Assembly (NCBI GenBank): GCA_027459675.1
Contig: DAIDHO010000008.1
Coordinates: 1-50,424 of the forward strand
Origin: Parachlamydiales bacterium
GTDB lineage: Bacteria > Chlamydiota > Chlamydiia > Chlamydiales > Rhabdochlamydiaceae
Direction of reading: 5' to 3'
Length of the DNA: 50,424 nt
Position numbers and translations under genes: made by a program. Below the pieces are notes generated by a model. That model did no database searches. It had not been told where the DNA came from and saw only the letters and a program-made list of their open reading frames with translations. Positions within the stretch are counted from its first letter, which is position 1, and every line of letters starts with the position of its first letter. Positions 31,541 to 42,196 of this stretch are shown one piece after another.

Positions 31541-31559
31541 TGTAAATTAAAAGCTCAGC

Positions 31560-31661
31560 TTATCGAGCTGCTCTTTTTTTAGAACGACGTGTTGTGCGAC
31601 GTTTTGATCTTTTCGCAGTAGCTTTGCGAGAAGTCTTACGTGCTCTTTTTCTCTTAGCCAT
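31560..31661 (-). CDS. 33-aa Arg/Lys-rich protamine- or histone-like peptide
   Basis: The peptide begins MAKRKRARKTSRKATAKR and ends RRSKKRAAR. 19 of its 33 residues are Lys or Arg and none is acidic. AAGGAG lies 7 bases before the ATG, a small CCCC-TTT-GGGG hairpin lies in the leader (31701-31711), and a strong terminator follows, so it is a complete transcription unit. Composition recalls the chlamydial histone H1-like protein Hc2 and small DNA-condensing peptides. It would bind nucleic acid; condensing the chromosome in the infectious form is an inference. A ribosomal-protein-like role is the alternative. Confidence 0.75.
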   Translation of the reverse strand: MAKRKRARKTSRKATAKRSKRRTTRRSKKRAAR

Positions 31662-31932
31662 TGTTTACTCCTTAGTTAATCTGTAGGCCTCGTTTATCAT
31701 CCCCAAAGGGGAACTAAACACCTTTTATATTCCCTACAATTTTTAATATAATAAAATTAATTTTAATTTGCAAATAATTTATTTTACAATAATGAATTTA
31801 ATATAATTTGAAGCTTCATGCGCCTATAAAGAGCTTGTAATCCCAACACATCTCTCCCCTTCCTATAAAACAAGAATACGGAGGTGTAATAAAGAATTTG
31901 ACCTTCTTCAGAAAAAATGGTACATTTTTTTT
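31662..31932. other. Divergent intergenic region
   Basis: 271 bases between the basic-peptide gene (minus) and the glutaredoxin-like gene (plus). The sequence is very AT-rich from 31730 to 31810. It should hold both promoters, but I cannot pick convincing -35/-10 pairs. Confidence 0.5.
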
Positions 31933-32271
31933 ATGTTAATGATTTTAATGGTACTTCTTCTTGGAGACATGGCACTCACTTCGCCCCCTTCGCCCCCTGA
32001 AGAATCTATTTCGATCCAAACGATTGCTCTTTACTATTCTCCTAAATGCCCTCATTCCATAAAAGTATTGTCCTATCTTCAAAAGGAGCACTTATCTATC
32101 CCTTTAAAGAATGTGATAGAAGACACCCAAGCCAAATCTGATCTAAAAAAAATAGGGGGCTTTTCGATTGTTCCCTGTCTTATCGTGGACCAAACCCCTA
32201 TTTACGAGGACGATCGTATTATTCAGTGGCTTTCAGAACATCAAAAAATATTGCGATTGAAGCACTTTTAA
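31933..32271 (+). CDS. Glutaredoxin-like protein with N-terminal hydrophobic segment
   Basis: 112 residues. A short hydrophobic N-terminus (MLMILMVLLLGDMALTS) is followed by a thioredoxin-fold domain: IALYYSPKCPHSIKVLSYL with a CPHS (monothiol CxxS) site at residues 39-42. The cis-Pro segment FSIVPCLIVD has Pro81, and GGFSIVP precedes the last helix. It looks exported or membrane-anchored, which is unusual for a glutaredoxin, so it may act as a periplasmic thiol enzyme. It lies just upstream of the second amino-acid permease, with a 78-base gap. Confidence 0.75.
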   Translation: MLMILMVLLLGDMALTSPPSPPEESISIQTIALYYSPKCPHSIKVLSYLQKEHLSIPLKNVIEDTQAKSDLKKIGGFSIVPCLIVDQTPIYEDDRIIQWLSEHQKILRLKHF

Positions 32272-32349
32272 TTATATACTCCCACCGGCTTTAAACTTTA
32301 AATTCGACCAGTGCGACCTTCTCCGGCAGCGAAGATCGTAAAGGAAACC

Positions 32350-33777
32350 ATGTTCAAAAACAAACGTGTCCTGAGTGTATTTCTACTTGCGATGATGAAC
32401 GTTTCAGTCATGGCCAGTCTTCGAAATCTTCCGCTTGTGGCTGAGTATGGGTTAGGAGCTGTTTTCTACTTTACCATTGTCGCTTTGATGTTTTTGGTGC
32501 CTTGCGCTCTTATTGCAGCAGAACTTGCAACGGGCTGGCCGCAAGCGGGTGGAGTCTATATTTGGATCCGAGAAGCTCTGGGAGAGCGGTGGGGGTTTTT
32601 CTCTATCTGGGTCCAATGGGCTCATAGCCTTGCATGGTACCCAGTTATTCTATCTTTTGTTGCTTCGACCCTCGCTTATATGATCAATCCCACTCTTGCA
32701 GAAAATAAATATTATGTTCTAGGCGTGGTCCTCGTTTCTTTTTGGGGCATGACGCTTTTAAATTACTTAGGAATCAAGACGTCGAGTTGGTTCTCCACTT
32801 TGGGGGTCCTTGTGGGAACTCTTCTCCCGGGTATTCTGATTATTTCTATGGGCATCTTGTGGATTTTCTCAGGAAATCCATCTCAAATCTCCTTTGATTG
32901 GGCCTCTTTCATGCCGGCCCCCGATAACATGAATAAGCTCGTCTTTCTTGCCGGCATGTTTTTAGCCTTTGCTGGACTTGAAGTTACAGCCTCTCTTGCA
33001 GGTCAAGTGAAAGATCCTCAAAAAAACTACCCTAAAGCCATATTGATCGCGGCCTTGATTACTTTTTTAATTTTTATGCTAGGGTCGCTCTCCATTGCTG
33101 TGGTGACTCCCTCTTCGGAAATGAGCTTGGTTTCAGGGCTCATCGATGCGTTTGGGAGATTTTTGGTCCAGTATCACCTAGAATCTCTTCTTCCTATTCT
33201 CTCTGTTTTACTCGCTATCGGAGCTATTGCGGAGGTGAATGCCTGGATCATTGGCCCTGTCGAAGGACTGTATGCCACCACCTCCAATGGAAACCTCCCT
33301 CCTATCTTTCAAAAGACCAATAAAAAAGAGGTTCCTACAAATTTGCTCCTATTCCAGGCTATTATTGTGACGTGTGCAGCCTTTGTGTTTTTGAAAATGC
33401 CCACCGTCAGTGCTTCTTATTGGATTCTAACGGCTCTTTCAGCTCAAAGCTACCTCATCATGTATATTTTGATGTTTGTATCGGCTTTAAAATTAAGATA
33501 CACCCGCCCCCATGTCCACCGCCCTTATCGGATTCCTGGTGGAAAGGGGGGGATGTGGACGTTGACAATTTTAGGGGTTCTCTCTTCTCTCTTTGCAATT
33601 TGTATCAGTTTTGTCCCCCCAGGACGTCTTCTTACAGGCAAGATTTTCTTCTATGAAATGTTTTTAATAGGCGGACTGATTGTCATGTGCGGTATTCCCC
33701 TCGTTATTTATCAGTTTAAAAAACCCTCATGGGCCACCCATGGGTCTAAATACTCTGTTAAGAAAATAATAGTATAA
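32350..33777 (+). CDS. Amino-acid permease, APC superfamily, second copy
   Basis: 475 residues, about 12 TM helices. It is clearly paralogous to the permease at 8576: both have MNxxxxxSxRNxPLxAExG, then ELATGWPxxGGxxIWxxEA, and a C-terminal YRIPGG. The ATG at 32350 has AAGGA five bases upstream; a GTG 13 codons earlier is also open but lies before that site. It belongs to the GadC/XasA-like antiporters. The two copies probably differ in amino-acid preference. Confidence 0.9.
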   Translation: MFKNKRVLSVFLLAMMNVSVMASLRNLPLVAEYGLGAVFYFTIVALMFLVPCALIAAELATGWPQAGGVYIWIREALGERWGFFSIWVQWAHSLAWYPVILSFVASTLAYMINPTLAENKYYVLGVVLVSFWGMTLLNYLGIKTSSWFSTLGVLVGTLLPGILIISMGILWIFSGNPSQISFDWASFMPAPDNMNKLVFLAGMFLAFAGLEVTASLAGQVKDPQKNYPKAILIAALITFLIFMLGSLSIAVVTPSSEMSLVSGLIDAFGRFLVQYHLESLLPILSVLLAIGAIAEVNAWIIGPVEGLYATTSNGNLPPIFQKTNKKEVPTNLLLFQAIIVTCAAFVFLKMPTVSASYWILTALSAQSYLIMYILMFVSALKLRYTRPHVHRPYRIPGGKGGMWTLTILGVLSSLFAICISFVPPGRLLTGKIFFYEMFLIGGLIVMCGIPLVIYQFKKPSWATHGSKYSVKKIIV

Positions 33778-34090
33778 AAACAAGCCAAAACACCGGGATT
33801 TAGAGAGAGGGTTTAGAAAAAGAAAAAAGACCCCTCTATGCATTGTGACAATCTAGCAACAACTGGTGTCGAGGTCATCAACACATAGAGAGGAGAGAAG
33901 TTATTTTAACTTGAGCTAATGGATCAACCTTTGTGCATGACACAAATCAGCTGTTCCAGACCTCGGTTAGAGGATATGCTCCTCAAGTTCTGTTGCTTAA
34001 AAACGAGTTTTAAACAATCATTCTAACTTCTTTAAATCAATCCCTATTTTTAATTTAACAGTTTAAATTTTTATTTAAAATATTTTTTTA
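33778..34090. other. Gap with AT-rich sequence, no gene seen
   Basis: CTCTATG and CATAGAG segments near 33833 and 33884 could pair over a long loop, but there is no convincing RNA or terminator. The 34020-34090 part is strongly AT-rich and leads into the IS relic. Confidence 0.45.
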
Positions 34091-34118
34091 TTAGACCTGC
34101 CATAATTGCGCATTAATA
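34091..34118. repeat. TAGACATGCC-type dispersed repeat, copy 2
   Basis: It carries GACCTGCCATAATTGCGCATTAATA and borders the IS4 transposase relic, so it may be that element's terminal sequence. Related copies lie at 10761 and 49886. Confidence 0.6.
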
Positions 34119-34162
34119 ATAAGGGGTTGCTCCCTCTGTACTGGACAAAAAATAAATTCATG

Positions 34163-34494
34163 TTGCGCAACTCACTGGTTGTAAGCACGTAAAACACGAA
34201 AATAGCTGCCTGAATTTTTTCAGAACCCGCTTCCTAAAAATCGCCCTACGGATCAGATTTAGCCCCTCCCTAAAAGAGGCTCCTTGCTCTTCTGCCATGA
34301 GTCTTGACCTCTATCGCCTGTTTCTGATCCTGGATATCCCCGATTCGATATGCCCAGCAGAATGCGATCGCCAACACGAATACCACCTTTCGGAACCCGC
34401 GGGTCTTCAAACAACCGAACATGGTTTCGATTTCCCAACGCCTCCTATACATGCCCAGCGAGTCCTCGAATATGAAGTTGGAGACGATGATCAT
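34163..34494 (-). pseudogene. IS4-family transposase relic
   Basis: A 74-codon frame (34494-34270) contains YRRRWEIETMFGCLKTRGF and LAIAFCWAYRIGDIQ, the C-terminal catalytic region of IS4-type transposases, with the DDE Glu in RWEIE. About 14 residues normally between GFR and the FVLAIAF helix are missing. The frame stops at HGRRARSLF; a +1 shift continues it as REGLNLIRRAIF, ending in CFTC-LQPVSCAT. The upstream two thirds of the gene are absent. It is a deletion- and frameshift-damaged remnant. Confidence 0.85.
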
Positions 34495-34664
34495 TATAAA
34501 ATGATGCGGGCTATTGCCTAAAGAAAAAAGCCCGGGTCAGCCGTAGCTTTAGGTTCTCGTCTTAAAAAGGAATTTTTCAACATAGCCATGATAACTTTAA
34601 GTTTTATTTATTCATCTTTCCAGAAAGATAGATCTAAAAGGGATAATATTTCTCAACAGATATC
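34495..34664. other. Spacer after IS4 relic
   Basis: 170 bases with no gene. It contains AAAAGCCCGGGTC near 34528 and an AT-rich tail to the methyltransferase stop. Confidence 0.4.
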
Positions 34665-35300
34665 TTAAAGTCGATGAAAAAAAAGAGATCCTTTTCCCCA
34701 AGCAAAAGCGGCTTCAAAGGATGCATAATAGGGAATAGAAGAAAGAGGTTGTGAAACGGTCATAATACGACTACCAGAGGGAAGCTTTAGGAGCTGGTTC
34801 TCCAGCTTTTGAAGAGTTTTTTGAGAATAGCTACTCCCGTACAGATAGACGCAGGTAGCTTTTTCAAAGTTATAGGATAAAAAATCTTGGCAAAGAAAAG
34901 AGACGCTTCTAGCTCTATGAAAGTGGGCCAGAGCCTGCGCTCTTTTAATAAACGAAGGGGTCAAATCAATTCCTGTAGCTTTGCATCCAAAGAATTGAGA
35001 AAGAAAAAAGACTGCACGCCCCCTCCCACATCCTAAGTCTACAAAATGATCGTTAGGCTTTAAATCAACTGCTTGTGCCATAGCATACAATGTTCGAAGC
35101 GAAGTTTCTCCGTAAGGAAAGAGGTAAGACATTCGATAAGGATTAGGGCCTGAAAGCAGCTCTTTATCAAGGGCTTTAAAGGCCGCATCGTGATAAAATT
35201 GTTTTCTCACCCACCGCTGTTCTTTAAATTCAAATAGAGGGACTTTAAAATGATAGTATATATCAGCCAGAAAATCGGGTATTACCAAAAGAGATCTCAT
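34665..35300 (-). CDS. Class I SAM-dependent methyltransferase
   Basis: 211 residues. Motif I is HFVDLGCGRGRAVFFLSQFFG (about 84-104, counting by eye), then KATGIDLTPSFIKRAQ and a CQDFLSYNF loop. These resemble the small Dot1/RrmJ-like methyltransferases with a GCGRGR glycine loop. The N-terminal 80 residues are less conserved, with a Tyr/Phe-rich beginning. Its ATG overlaps the stop of the PPi-PFK gene (ATGA). Substrate unknown. Confidence 0.78.
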   Translation of the reverse strand: MRSLLVIPDFLADIYYHFKVPLFEFKEQRWVRKQFYHDAAFKALDKELLSGPNPYRMSYLFPYGETSLRTLYAMAQAVDLKPNDHFVDLGCGRGRAVFFLSQFFGCKATGIDLTPSFIKRAQALAHFHRARSVSFLCQDFLSYNFEKATCVYLYGSSYSQKTLQKLENQLLKLPSGSRIMTVSQPLSSIPYYASFEAAFAWGKGSLFFHRL

Positions 35301-36739
35301 TCAAGTCGGGGGTGAAGAAGAAGGGGGATCGAATCAGTTATTTTAGCATCGCCTTCAAATTGGATAGGGCCTGGATTTTCGTAGTTAAGGTGGTGCAGCC
35401 ATGCTGGGCGATATTTTTGGAGAAGACGGTATGGCGTGCCTTGTAAATCTACAAGAGCTTTCTCAATCACGGGTTTTAAAGCTCCCTGTCTTTGCTCTAT
35501 CTTAAGAAGTGGAACAAGAGGAGCCCCTCCGATAGTCCACTCTTCAGGGGACTTATGGAGTTTACCAACGTAGGCCATCAGAGCGGTGCGCCGCTGAAGC
35601 ACTAGCACAGCTGCGACAATTCCTAATGCATAACTGTAATTCGAGTCAAAATTGGTAGGATGACCACACCGCCCTTCATAACCATAAAAATGACCGATGG
35701 GCTCGAATTTTCCTTTAAAATGACGCTTGGCAAGCTCTTTTTTCAGAGCCTCTATCACAAAGTTTTCTGTATTGACAATGGAGAGATTCACATTTCCATG
35801 CGAATCTTTCTCTTGAGTCTTATCCAACATGGATTCAAGAAGGCCCTCAGGAATGAGAACGATTCCGTAGGGATTTTTTTCACGAGATTCGACCCAATCA
35901 GCCAGCTCTTGAATAATCCGTTGATAGGGCTTCTTCTCCTCGGAAATGAGGGTGACGTTAGGTCGGGTTCTTAGAGCACACTCAAGGGTCAAATGAGAGG
36001 CCGAGCGTCCCATGAGCTTGACAAAATGGAAATATTTGAGTGAGGAGAGGGTATCATGGGCAAGGTTCCCAACCATTTCACTATAAATTTTTGCGGCTGT
36101 ATCAAAGCCAAACGAGACAGGAACATACGGGTTTTGAAGATCTCCATCAATTGTTTTTGGAACGCCAATCACAGAGATAGAGACGTTTTGTTTTAAAAAA
36201 TATTCGGCCAGATGCGCGGCATTGGTATTCGAATCGTCCCCTCCTACGATGATAAGACCATCCAGGTGTAGTTTTTTAACGGTATTTAAGACAGCTTGAA
36301 ACTGATCAGGCGTTTCGATCTTGGTACGTCCTGAGCCTAAAAGATCAAATCCTCCCTGGTTACGATAGTGATCAATCTCAGCTGCTTTAAGCTCACGATA
36401 TACACCGGAAACAAGAGCAGCGGGCCCTCCCTGAAAGCCAATGAGTGGATCGATATTCCTCAGCCGACAAAGGGTATCAAAAATACCAGCAACCACATTA
36501 TGCCCTCCAGGGGCCGGTCCTCCTGAGAAAAAAACTCCTATTTTTGTGGGAGGGTATATCTGGGAAGAGCCTTTCTTTCCTTCGAGGGCAACCCCGTTTT
36601 TAGTGAGAGGAAAATACGGCTCTACCTGAGTATCTATTGTCAGAGTATCTATTTTTTCAAGAACAATAGAGGCAGGATCTTGTAGAAGAGAAGGGATTTT
36701 AGGCTGGTATCGACGCCTCAGATCAGAAAGAGTTAACAT
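35297..36739 (-). CDS. pfp: Pyrophosphate--fructose-6-phosphate 1-phosphotransferase
   Basis: 480 residues. Phosphofructokinase fold: GVFFSGGPAPGGHNVV at about 68-83, GGDDSNTNAA at 166-175 and PKTIDGDLQNPYVP at 194-207, then MGRSASHLTLECAL and GYEGRCGHPTNFDSNY. The Asp in GGDDS (instead of Gly in ATP enzymes) and the Lys of PKTIDGD are the markers of PPi dependence. It is shorter than the about 550-residue beta-type enzymes. It carries out reversible glycolytic phosphorylation with PPi, as in Chlamydia. Divergent from pyrG by 66 bases; the methyltransferase follows by ATGA overlap. Confidence 0.93.
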   Translation of the reverse strand: MLTLSDLRRRYQPKIPSLLQDPASIVLEKIDTLTIDTQVEPYFPLTKNGVALEGKKGSSQIYPPTKIGVFFSGGPAPGGHNVVAGIFDTLCRLRNIDPLIGFQGGPAALVSGVYRELKAAEIDHYRNQGGFDLLGSGRTKIETPDQFQAVLNTVKKLHLDGLIIVGGDDSNTNAAHLAEYFLKQNVSISVIGVPKTIDGDLQNPYVPVSFGFDTAAKIYSEMVGNLAHDTLSSLKYFHFVKLMGRSASHLTLECALRTRPNVTLISEEKKPYQRIIQELADWVESREKNPYGIVLIPEGLLESMLDKTQEKDSHGNVNLSIVNTENFVIEALKKELAKRHFKGKFEPIGHFYGYEGRCGHPTNFDSNYSYALGIVAAVLVLQRRTALMAYVGKLHKSPEEWTIGGAPLVPLLKIEQRQGALKPVIEKALVDLQGTPYRLLQKYRPAWLHHLNYENPGPIQFEGDAKITDSIPLLLHPRLE

Positions 36740-36793
36740 TATTTAATTTTAACCACCTCAGATTAGTTTGCAAAGAACTTTACAAACCCCTAA

Positions 36794-38434
<1,641 letters not shown>

Positions 38435-38438
38435 GCCC

Positions 38439-38855
38439 ATGGGAAGAATAGTAGGCCTTGATTTTGGAACAGTGCGGATTGGAGTTGCTATTTCGGATGA
38501 AAGGCATATCCTCGCTCGCTCCTTAGGGATGCTTTATAATACACCCGATTTTTCCCAAAAACTTTTAGAGCTATTAAAAAAAGAAGGAACGATTGATCAA
38601 ATTATTGTAGGACTTCCTCTTACTCTTCGAGGAAAAGATAGCACCATGACGGAAGCCGCGCGCAAGTTTGCAAAAATGCTTGAAGAAACAGTCCATGTTT
38701 CGGTAGAGCTCTGGGATGAAAGGCTCACTTCGGCGCTGGTAGAGAGATCTCTTGTAGATGCCGGAGTACGCCGTAAAGAGCGGGCTAAGATGAGCGATAC
38801 GCTCTCTGCTATTCTTATTTTACAATCGTATCTCGATCGAAAAGGACTTTTATGA
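38439..38855 (+). CDS. yqgF: Putative pre-16S rRNA nuclease / Holliday junction resolvase (YqgF)
   Basis: 138 residues of the RNase H fold. VGLDFGTVRIGVAISDE has the first catalytic Asp, IIVGLPLTLRGKDSTMTEAARKF the conserved middle motif and ELWDERLTSALVERSL the second acidic pair. SDTLSAILILQSYL is the final catalytic helix. It is also known as RuvX and probably matures 16S rRNA. Only 4 bases separate it from pyrG, and its stop overlaps zwf (ATGA). Confidence 0.94.
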   Translation: MGRIVGLDFGTVRIGVAISDERHILARSLGMLYNTPDFSQKLLELLKKEGTIDQIIVGLPLTLRGKDSTMTEAARKFAKMLEETVHVSVELWDERLTSALVERSLVDAGVRRKERAKMSDTLSAILILQSYLDRKGLL

Positions 38856-40375
38856 CCTCTATCCCTAATCCTTTATACGAAGAAACCCAACGCCGTTTTA
38901 CAGGACCTTGTATTTTAGTCATTTTTGGTGCCACAGGCGATTTAACCGCTCGTAAACTTTTTCCAGCACTTTATAATCTTCTGAAAGAGGGTCAACTCCC
39001 CTCGCAATTTGCTTGCGTGGGTTTTGCACGCCGCGCCAAGTCCGATGAGCAATTTCGACAGGAAATGGAAGAAGCTGTTAAAAAATTCTCTCGCACGCAA
39101 CCTATCGACGAATCACTCTGGAATCATTTTAAATCTCAACTCTTCTACCATATGTCAGAGTTTCATGAGGAAGAGGGGTATTTTAAACTCCATCAACGAT
39201 TAAAGCAGCTCGATAACCAGTTAGGAACCAAAGGCAACCGCATTTTTTACCTAGCTACACAACCCAGCTACTTTCCTCTGATCTCAGAAAAACTCTATCA
39301 AGCTAAGCTGATTTACCCTGCATCTCAAGAAGAGCCCTGGTCTCGCTTGATCATTGAAAAACCGTTTGGGCATGACCTGAATTCTGCACAAAAACTCCAA
39401 GCAGAGCTTTTGAAATATCTAGGAGAACACCAAATTTACCGTATTGATCACTGGCTCGGTAAAGAAACTGTTCAAAATCTCCTTGTTTTCCGTTTTGCAA
39501 ACTCAATCTTTGAACCGCTCTGGAGCAACAAATCGATCGACCATATCCAGATCACCGTAGCCGAAGATCTAGGGATTGGAAACCGCGGCAAGTTTTGGGA
39601 AGAGACAGGACTTTTGCGTGATATCGTTCAAAATCACCTCATGCAACTGGTGACATTGGTCACTATGGAACCTCCTGTTAGCTTAGACGCTAATGCCATC
39701 CGTGATGAGAAAGTGAAAGTCCTGCAAGCTATTCGCCCCTTAGAACCCAAAGACGCTGTACGGGGCCAGTATGGCCCCGGAATTGTGAATGGGGAAAATG
39801 TGATTGGATACCGGCAGGAAAATCAGGTCACTCCTACTTCAAGGGTTGAAAGTTATGCAGCTCTTAGGCTTTACATTGATAATTGGAGATGGGCAGGAGT
39901 ACCTATTTACATTCGCTCAGGCAAAAGACTTCCCAAAAAGTCAACCGAGGTTGCAATCATTTTTAAAAACTCTCCTGGTGTCCTTTTCCAAAACGGCAGG
40001 CGCAAAAATGATCCAAACGTTCTCGCCATCCAAATCCAACCTGATGAAGGCATTTCCATCAAGATTAACTGCAAAGTTCCTGGCCCTTCAAGTCCCATTC
40101 AACCCGTCAGGATGGATTTTAAATATGGATCCTACTTTGGCACAACGCCGCCAGAAGCATATGAGCGGCTTATTTGCGATGCTATCATGGGCGATTCTAC
40201 CCTATTTGCCCGCCAAGATGAAGTTCTTCTCTCCTGGGAACTCCTCACCCCCCTTCTCGATAGGTGGAGTCAAGATACATCCGACGTATTTCCCAACTAT
40301 CCTGCAGGAAGCTGGGGTCCTGAAACAGCCGATCTTCTCCTCCAAGAAGATGGAAGAAGGTGGAGACTCATATGA
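38852..40375 (+). CDS. zwf: Glucose-6-phosphate 1-dehydrogenase
   Basis: 507 residues. The coenzyme fingerprint is LVIFGATGDLTARKLFPAL. The catalytic RIDHWLGKETVQNLLVFRF contains the His-Tyr/Trp motif and Lys. IEKPFGHDL and VRMDFKYG are also conserved. It catalyses the first oxidative step of the pentose phosphate pathway and gives NADPH. Start and stop both overlap neighbours by ATGA, so it is tightly coupled with yqgF and the OpcA-like gene. Confidence 0.97.
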   Translation: MTSIPNPLYEETQRRFTGPCILVIFGATGDLTARKLFPALYNLLKEGQLPSQFACVGFARRAKSDEQFRQEMEEAVKKFSRTQPIDESLWNHFKSQLFYHMSEFHEEEGYFKLHQRLKQLDNQLGTKGNRIFYLATQPSYFPLISEKLYQAKLIYPASQEEPWSRLIIEKPFGHDLNSAQKLQAELLKYLGEHQIYRIDHWLGKETVQNLLVFRFANSIFEPLWSNKSIDHIQITVAEDLGIGNRGKFWEETGLLRDIVQNHLMQLVTLVTMEPPVSLDANAIRDEKVKVLQAIRPLEPKDAVRGQYGPGIVNGENVIGYRQENQVTPTSRVESYAALRLYIDNWRWAGVPIYIRSGKRLPKKSTEVAIIFKNSPGVLFQNGRRKNDPNVLAIQIQPDEGISIKINCKVPGPSSPIQPVRMDFKYGSYFGTTPPEAYERLICDAIMGDSTLFARQDEVLLSWELLTPLLDRWSQDTSDVFPNYPAGSWGPETADLLLQEDGRRWRLI

Positions 40376-41373
40376 ACGTCCAAGATCAGCTCCAAAACCT
40401 CTGGAAACCCCTTCAAAAAACAGGCACTATGCGAGCTTCTCTTTTTAACCTCATTGTGTTTGCTCCCGATAATGAACGGAGAGAATATGTCCGTAAAATC
40501 ACCGAAAATGTCCGCATCCGTTTTCCGTGCCGTTTGATCTTCATTACCCGCGTGGATATACTAAACGAGATTAAAGTGCATGTTTCTGCCACAGAAGGAA
40601 TTGGAGGGAACAAAGAGTCTGCCTGCGATATGATTGAAATTGCAACACCTTCCGTCTTAATCGATAAGATTCCTTTTTTCATCTTACCTCACTTCCTACC
40701 CGATATTCCTATTTACCTTTTATGGACAGATCTTCCCACTGCGTATCCCTCTCTTTTAAAATCTTTGCAAAAATGGGCTACCCGCTATATCTATGACTCA
40801 GAAGTTTCGGAAAATCTCCCTGATTTTTGCAGCTTTCTTCTTTCCCAATCCGAAACAACTCAGCGTGAAGTCGCTGATCTCAATTGGGCGCGCACAGAAA
40901 ATTGGCGCGAGCTTATCGCTGCCACTTTCTACTCCCCTACCCGCTTAAACTCACTTAGAAATGCTATAAAAATCGAGATTCACTACAATAATTTTCAAAC
41001 CCCTTTTTTTTGCCATACGAAAATCCAGGCCTTCTATCTCCAAGCGTGGCTTTCTTCCTGCCTTAACTGGTCTTCCGCCTCTCCTGTGATTTCTTTCATT
41101 CCAGAAACCAACAAGGAACTTGCTCCAGGCACAGTTCTCTCTATGGAAATTTGGAGTAAAGATCAGTATCACTATACTTTCAGTCGCGACCCCCACCATC
41201 TTCATCAAGTCCGTACAATCGTGTGTGATGAAGACAAGTGTGACATTCCCTCTCGTTTTATTTTCTCAAAAGCTCAAACAGGGCTTTCGCTCGTCAATCT
41301 TATCTATCACTCCGATCCCAGCTCTCACTTCCCTCAAGTCTTGCGCTTTTTAAGTTCTAAGAGTGCTGTATGA
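40372..41373 (+). CDS. OpcA-like glucose-6-phosphate dehydrogenase assembly protein
   Basis: 333 residues. The pattern FNLIVFAPDNERREYVRKI, FPCRLIFITR, DMIEIATPSVL, LPDIPIYLLWTDLP, RYIYDSEV and LNWARTENWRELIAATF follows OpcA, which assembles and redox-activates G6PDH in cyanobacteria and is also known in actinobacteria. It sits exactly between zwf and pgl and is coupled to both by ATGA overlaps, which supports the identity. The homologous C. trachomatis block, as I recall it, has no gene here. A similarity search is the decisive test. Confidence 0.75.
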   Translation: MNVQDQLQNLWKPLQKTGTMRASLFNLIVFAPDNERREYVRKITENVRIRFPCRLIFITRVDILNEIKVHVSATEGIGGNKESACDMIEIATPSVLIDKIPFFILPHFLPDIPIYLLWTDLPTAYPSLLKSLQKWATRYIYDSEVSENLPDFCSFLLSQSETTQREVADLNWARTENWRELIAATFYSPTRLNSLRNAIKIEIHYNNFQTPFFCHTKIQAFYLQAWLSSCLNWSSASPVISFIPETNKELAPGTVLSMEIWSKDQYHYTFSRDPHHLHQVRTIVCDEDKCDIPSRFIFSKAQTGLSLVNLIYHSDPSSHFPQVLRFLSSKSAV

Positions 41374-42086
41374 ACAAAAAATTCATCCTTCCCGGTAATA
41401 CCGCGGCAACTTTAAGGTACGCAGCTGAACATTTCGTCACAATTTGCCGAGCAGCTATCCAAAATCATGGTTTTTTTACCGTGGCCCTCTCTGGAGGCTC
41501 TACCCCCAAAGCTCTCTATGAAATCCTCTGTAAACCGCCCTACTCACTGGAAATTGAGTGGGATAAGGTGCACCTTTTTTGGAGCGATGAAAGAGCAGTC
41601 CCCCCTACCCACCCAGAGAGCAATTACGGAATGTCCATGAAAGCAGGCTTTGAGAACATGCTAATCCCTCCTCATCATATCCACCGCATGATTGCAGAAG
41701 ACCAAATCGAGCTGAATGCCAAAAAATATGAGGAGGAGCTACGCTACATTATAAACGGACGCACTTTGGACCTTGTTATGTTAGGAATGGGAGAAGATGG
41801 TCATACCGCTTCCCTCTTTCCTGAAACGAAAGGGCTCCAAGCCAAAAACGTCTATGTCATTGCCAATTACGTCCCTCAAAAGAAAGCATGGCGTATGACC
41901 CTCACCTTTGAAGCCATCAATGATGCGGCTCATGCTGTCTTTTATGTGATGGGTGCCTCCAAAGCCCACATGCTCTCTCATGTCTTTACCTCTCCATCGC
42001 ACCTTCCTTGTCAAAAGGTAGGCACCGAGGATCATCCCTCCCTTTGGATTGTCGATGAAGCAGCAGCCCAAAAATTAATTTTTTAA
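41370..42086 (+). CDS. pgl: 6-phosphogluconolactonase (DevB type)
   Basis: 238 residues. The conserved VALSGGSTPKALYEIL, VHLFWSDERAVPPTHPESNYGM and LVMLGMGEDGHTASLFPET segments are present, and VIANYVPQKKAWRMTLTF follows. It hydrolyses 6-phosphogluconolactone, the product of Zwf, and ends the operon. It starts by ATGA overlap with the OpcA-like gene. A 110-base AT-rich stretch follows before the next orphan. Confidence 0.96.
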   Translation: MNKKFILPGNTAATLRYAAEHFVTICRAAIQNHGFFTVALSGGSTPKALYEILCKPPYSLEIEWDKVHLFWSDERAVPPTHPESNYGMSMKAGFENMLIPPHHIHRMIAEDQIELNAKKYEEELRYIINGRTLDLVMLGMGEDGHTASLFPETKGLQAKNVYVIANYVPQKKAWRMTLTFEAINDAAHAVFYVMGASKAHMLSHVFTSPSHLPCQKVGTEDHPSLWIVDEAAAQKLIF

Positions 42087-42196
42087 TTATAAATATTATT
42101 TAATATATAATTACATAAACTAAATATTTTTTATGTTTTTAATTAATCTCTCAGTTAGTTTAAAATGGCACCAAACTAATTTTAAGGAAGAATTCA

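Noticed and set aside
33833-33890. Possible small RNA with CTCTATG/CATAGAG pairing
   Set aside because: A 7-bp stem over a loop of more than 40 bases is not convincing.
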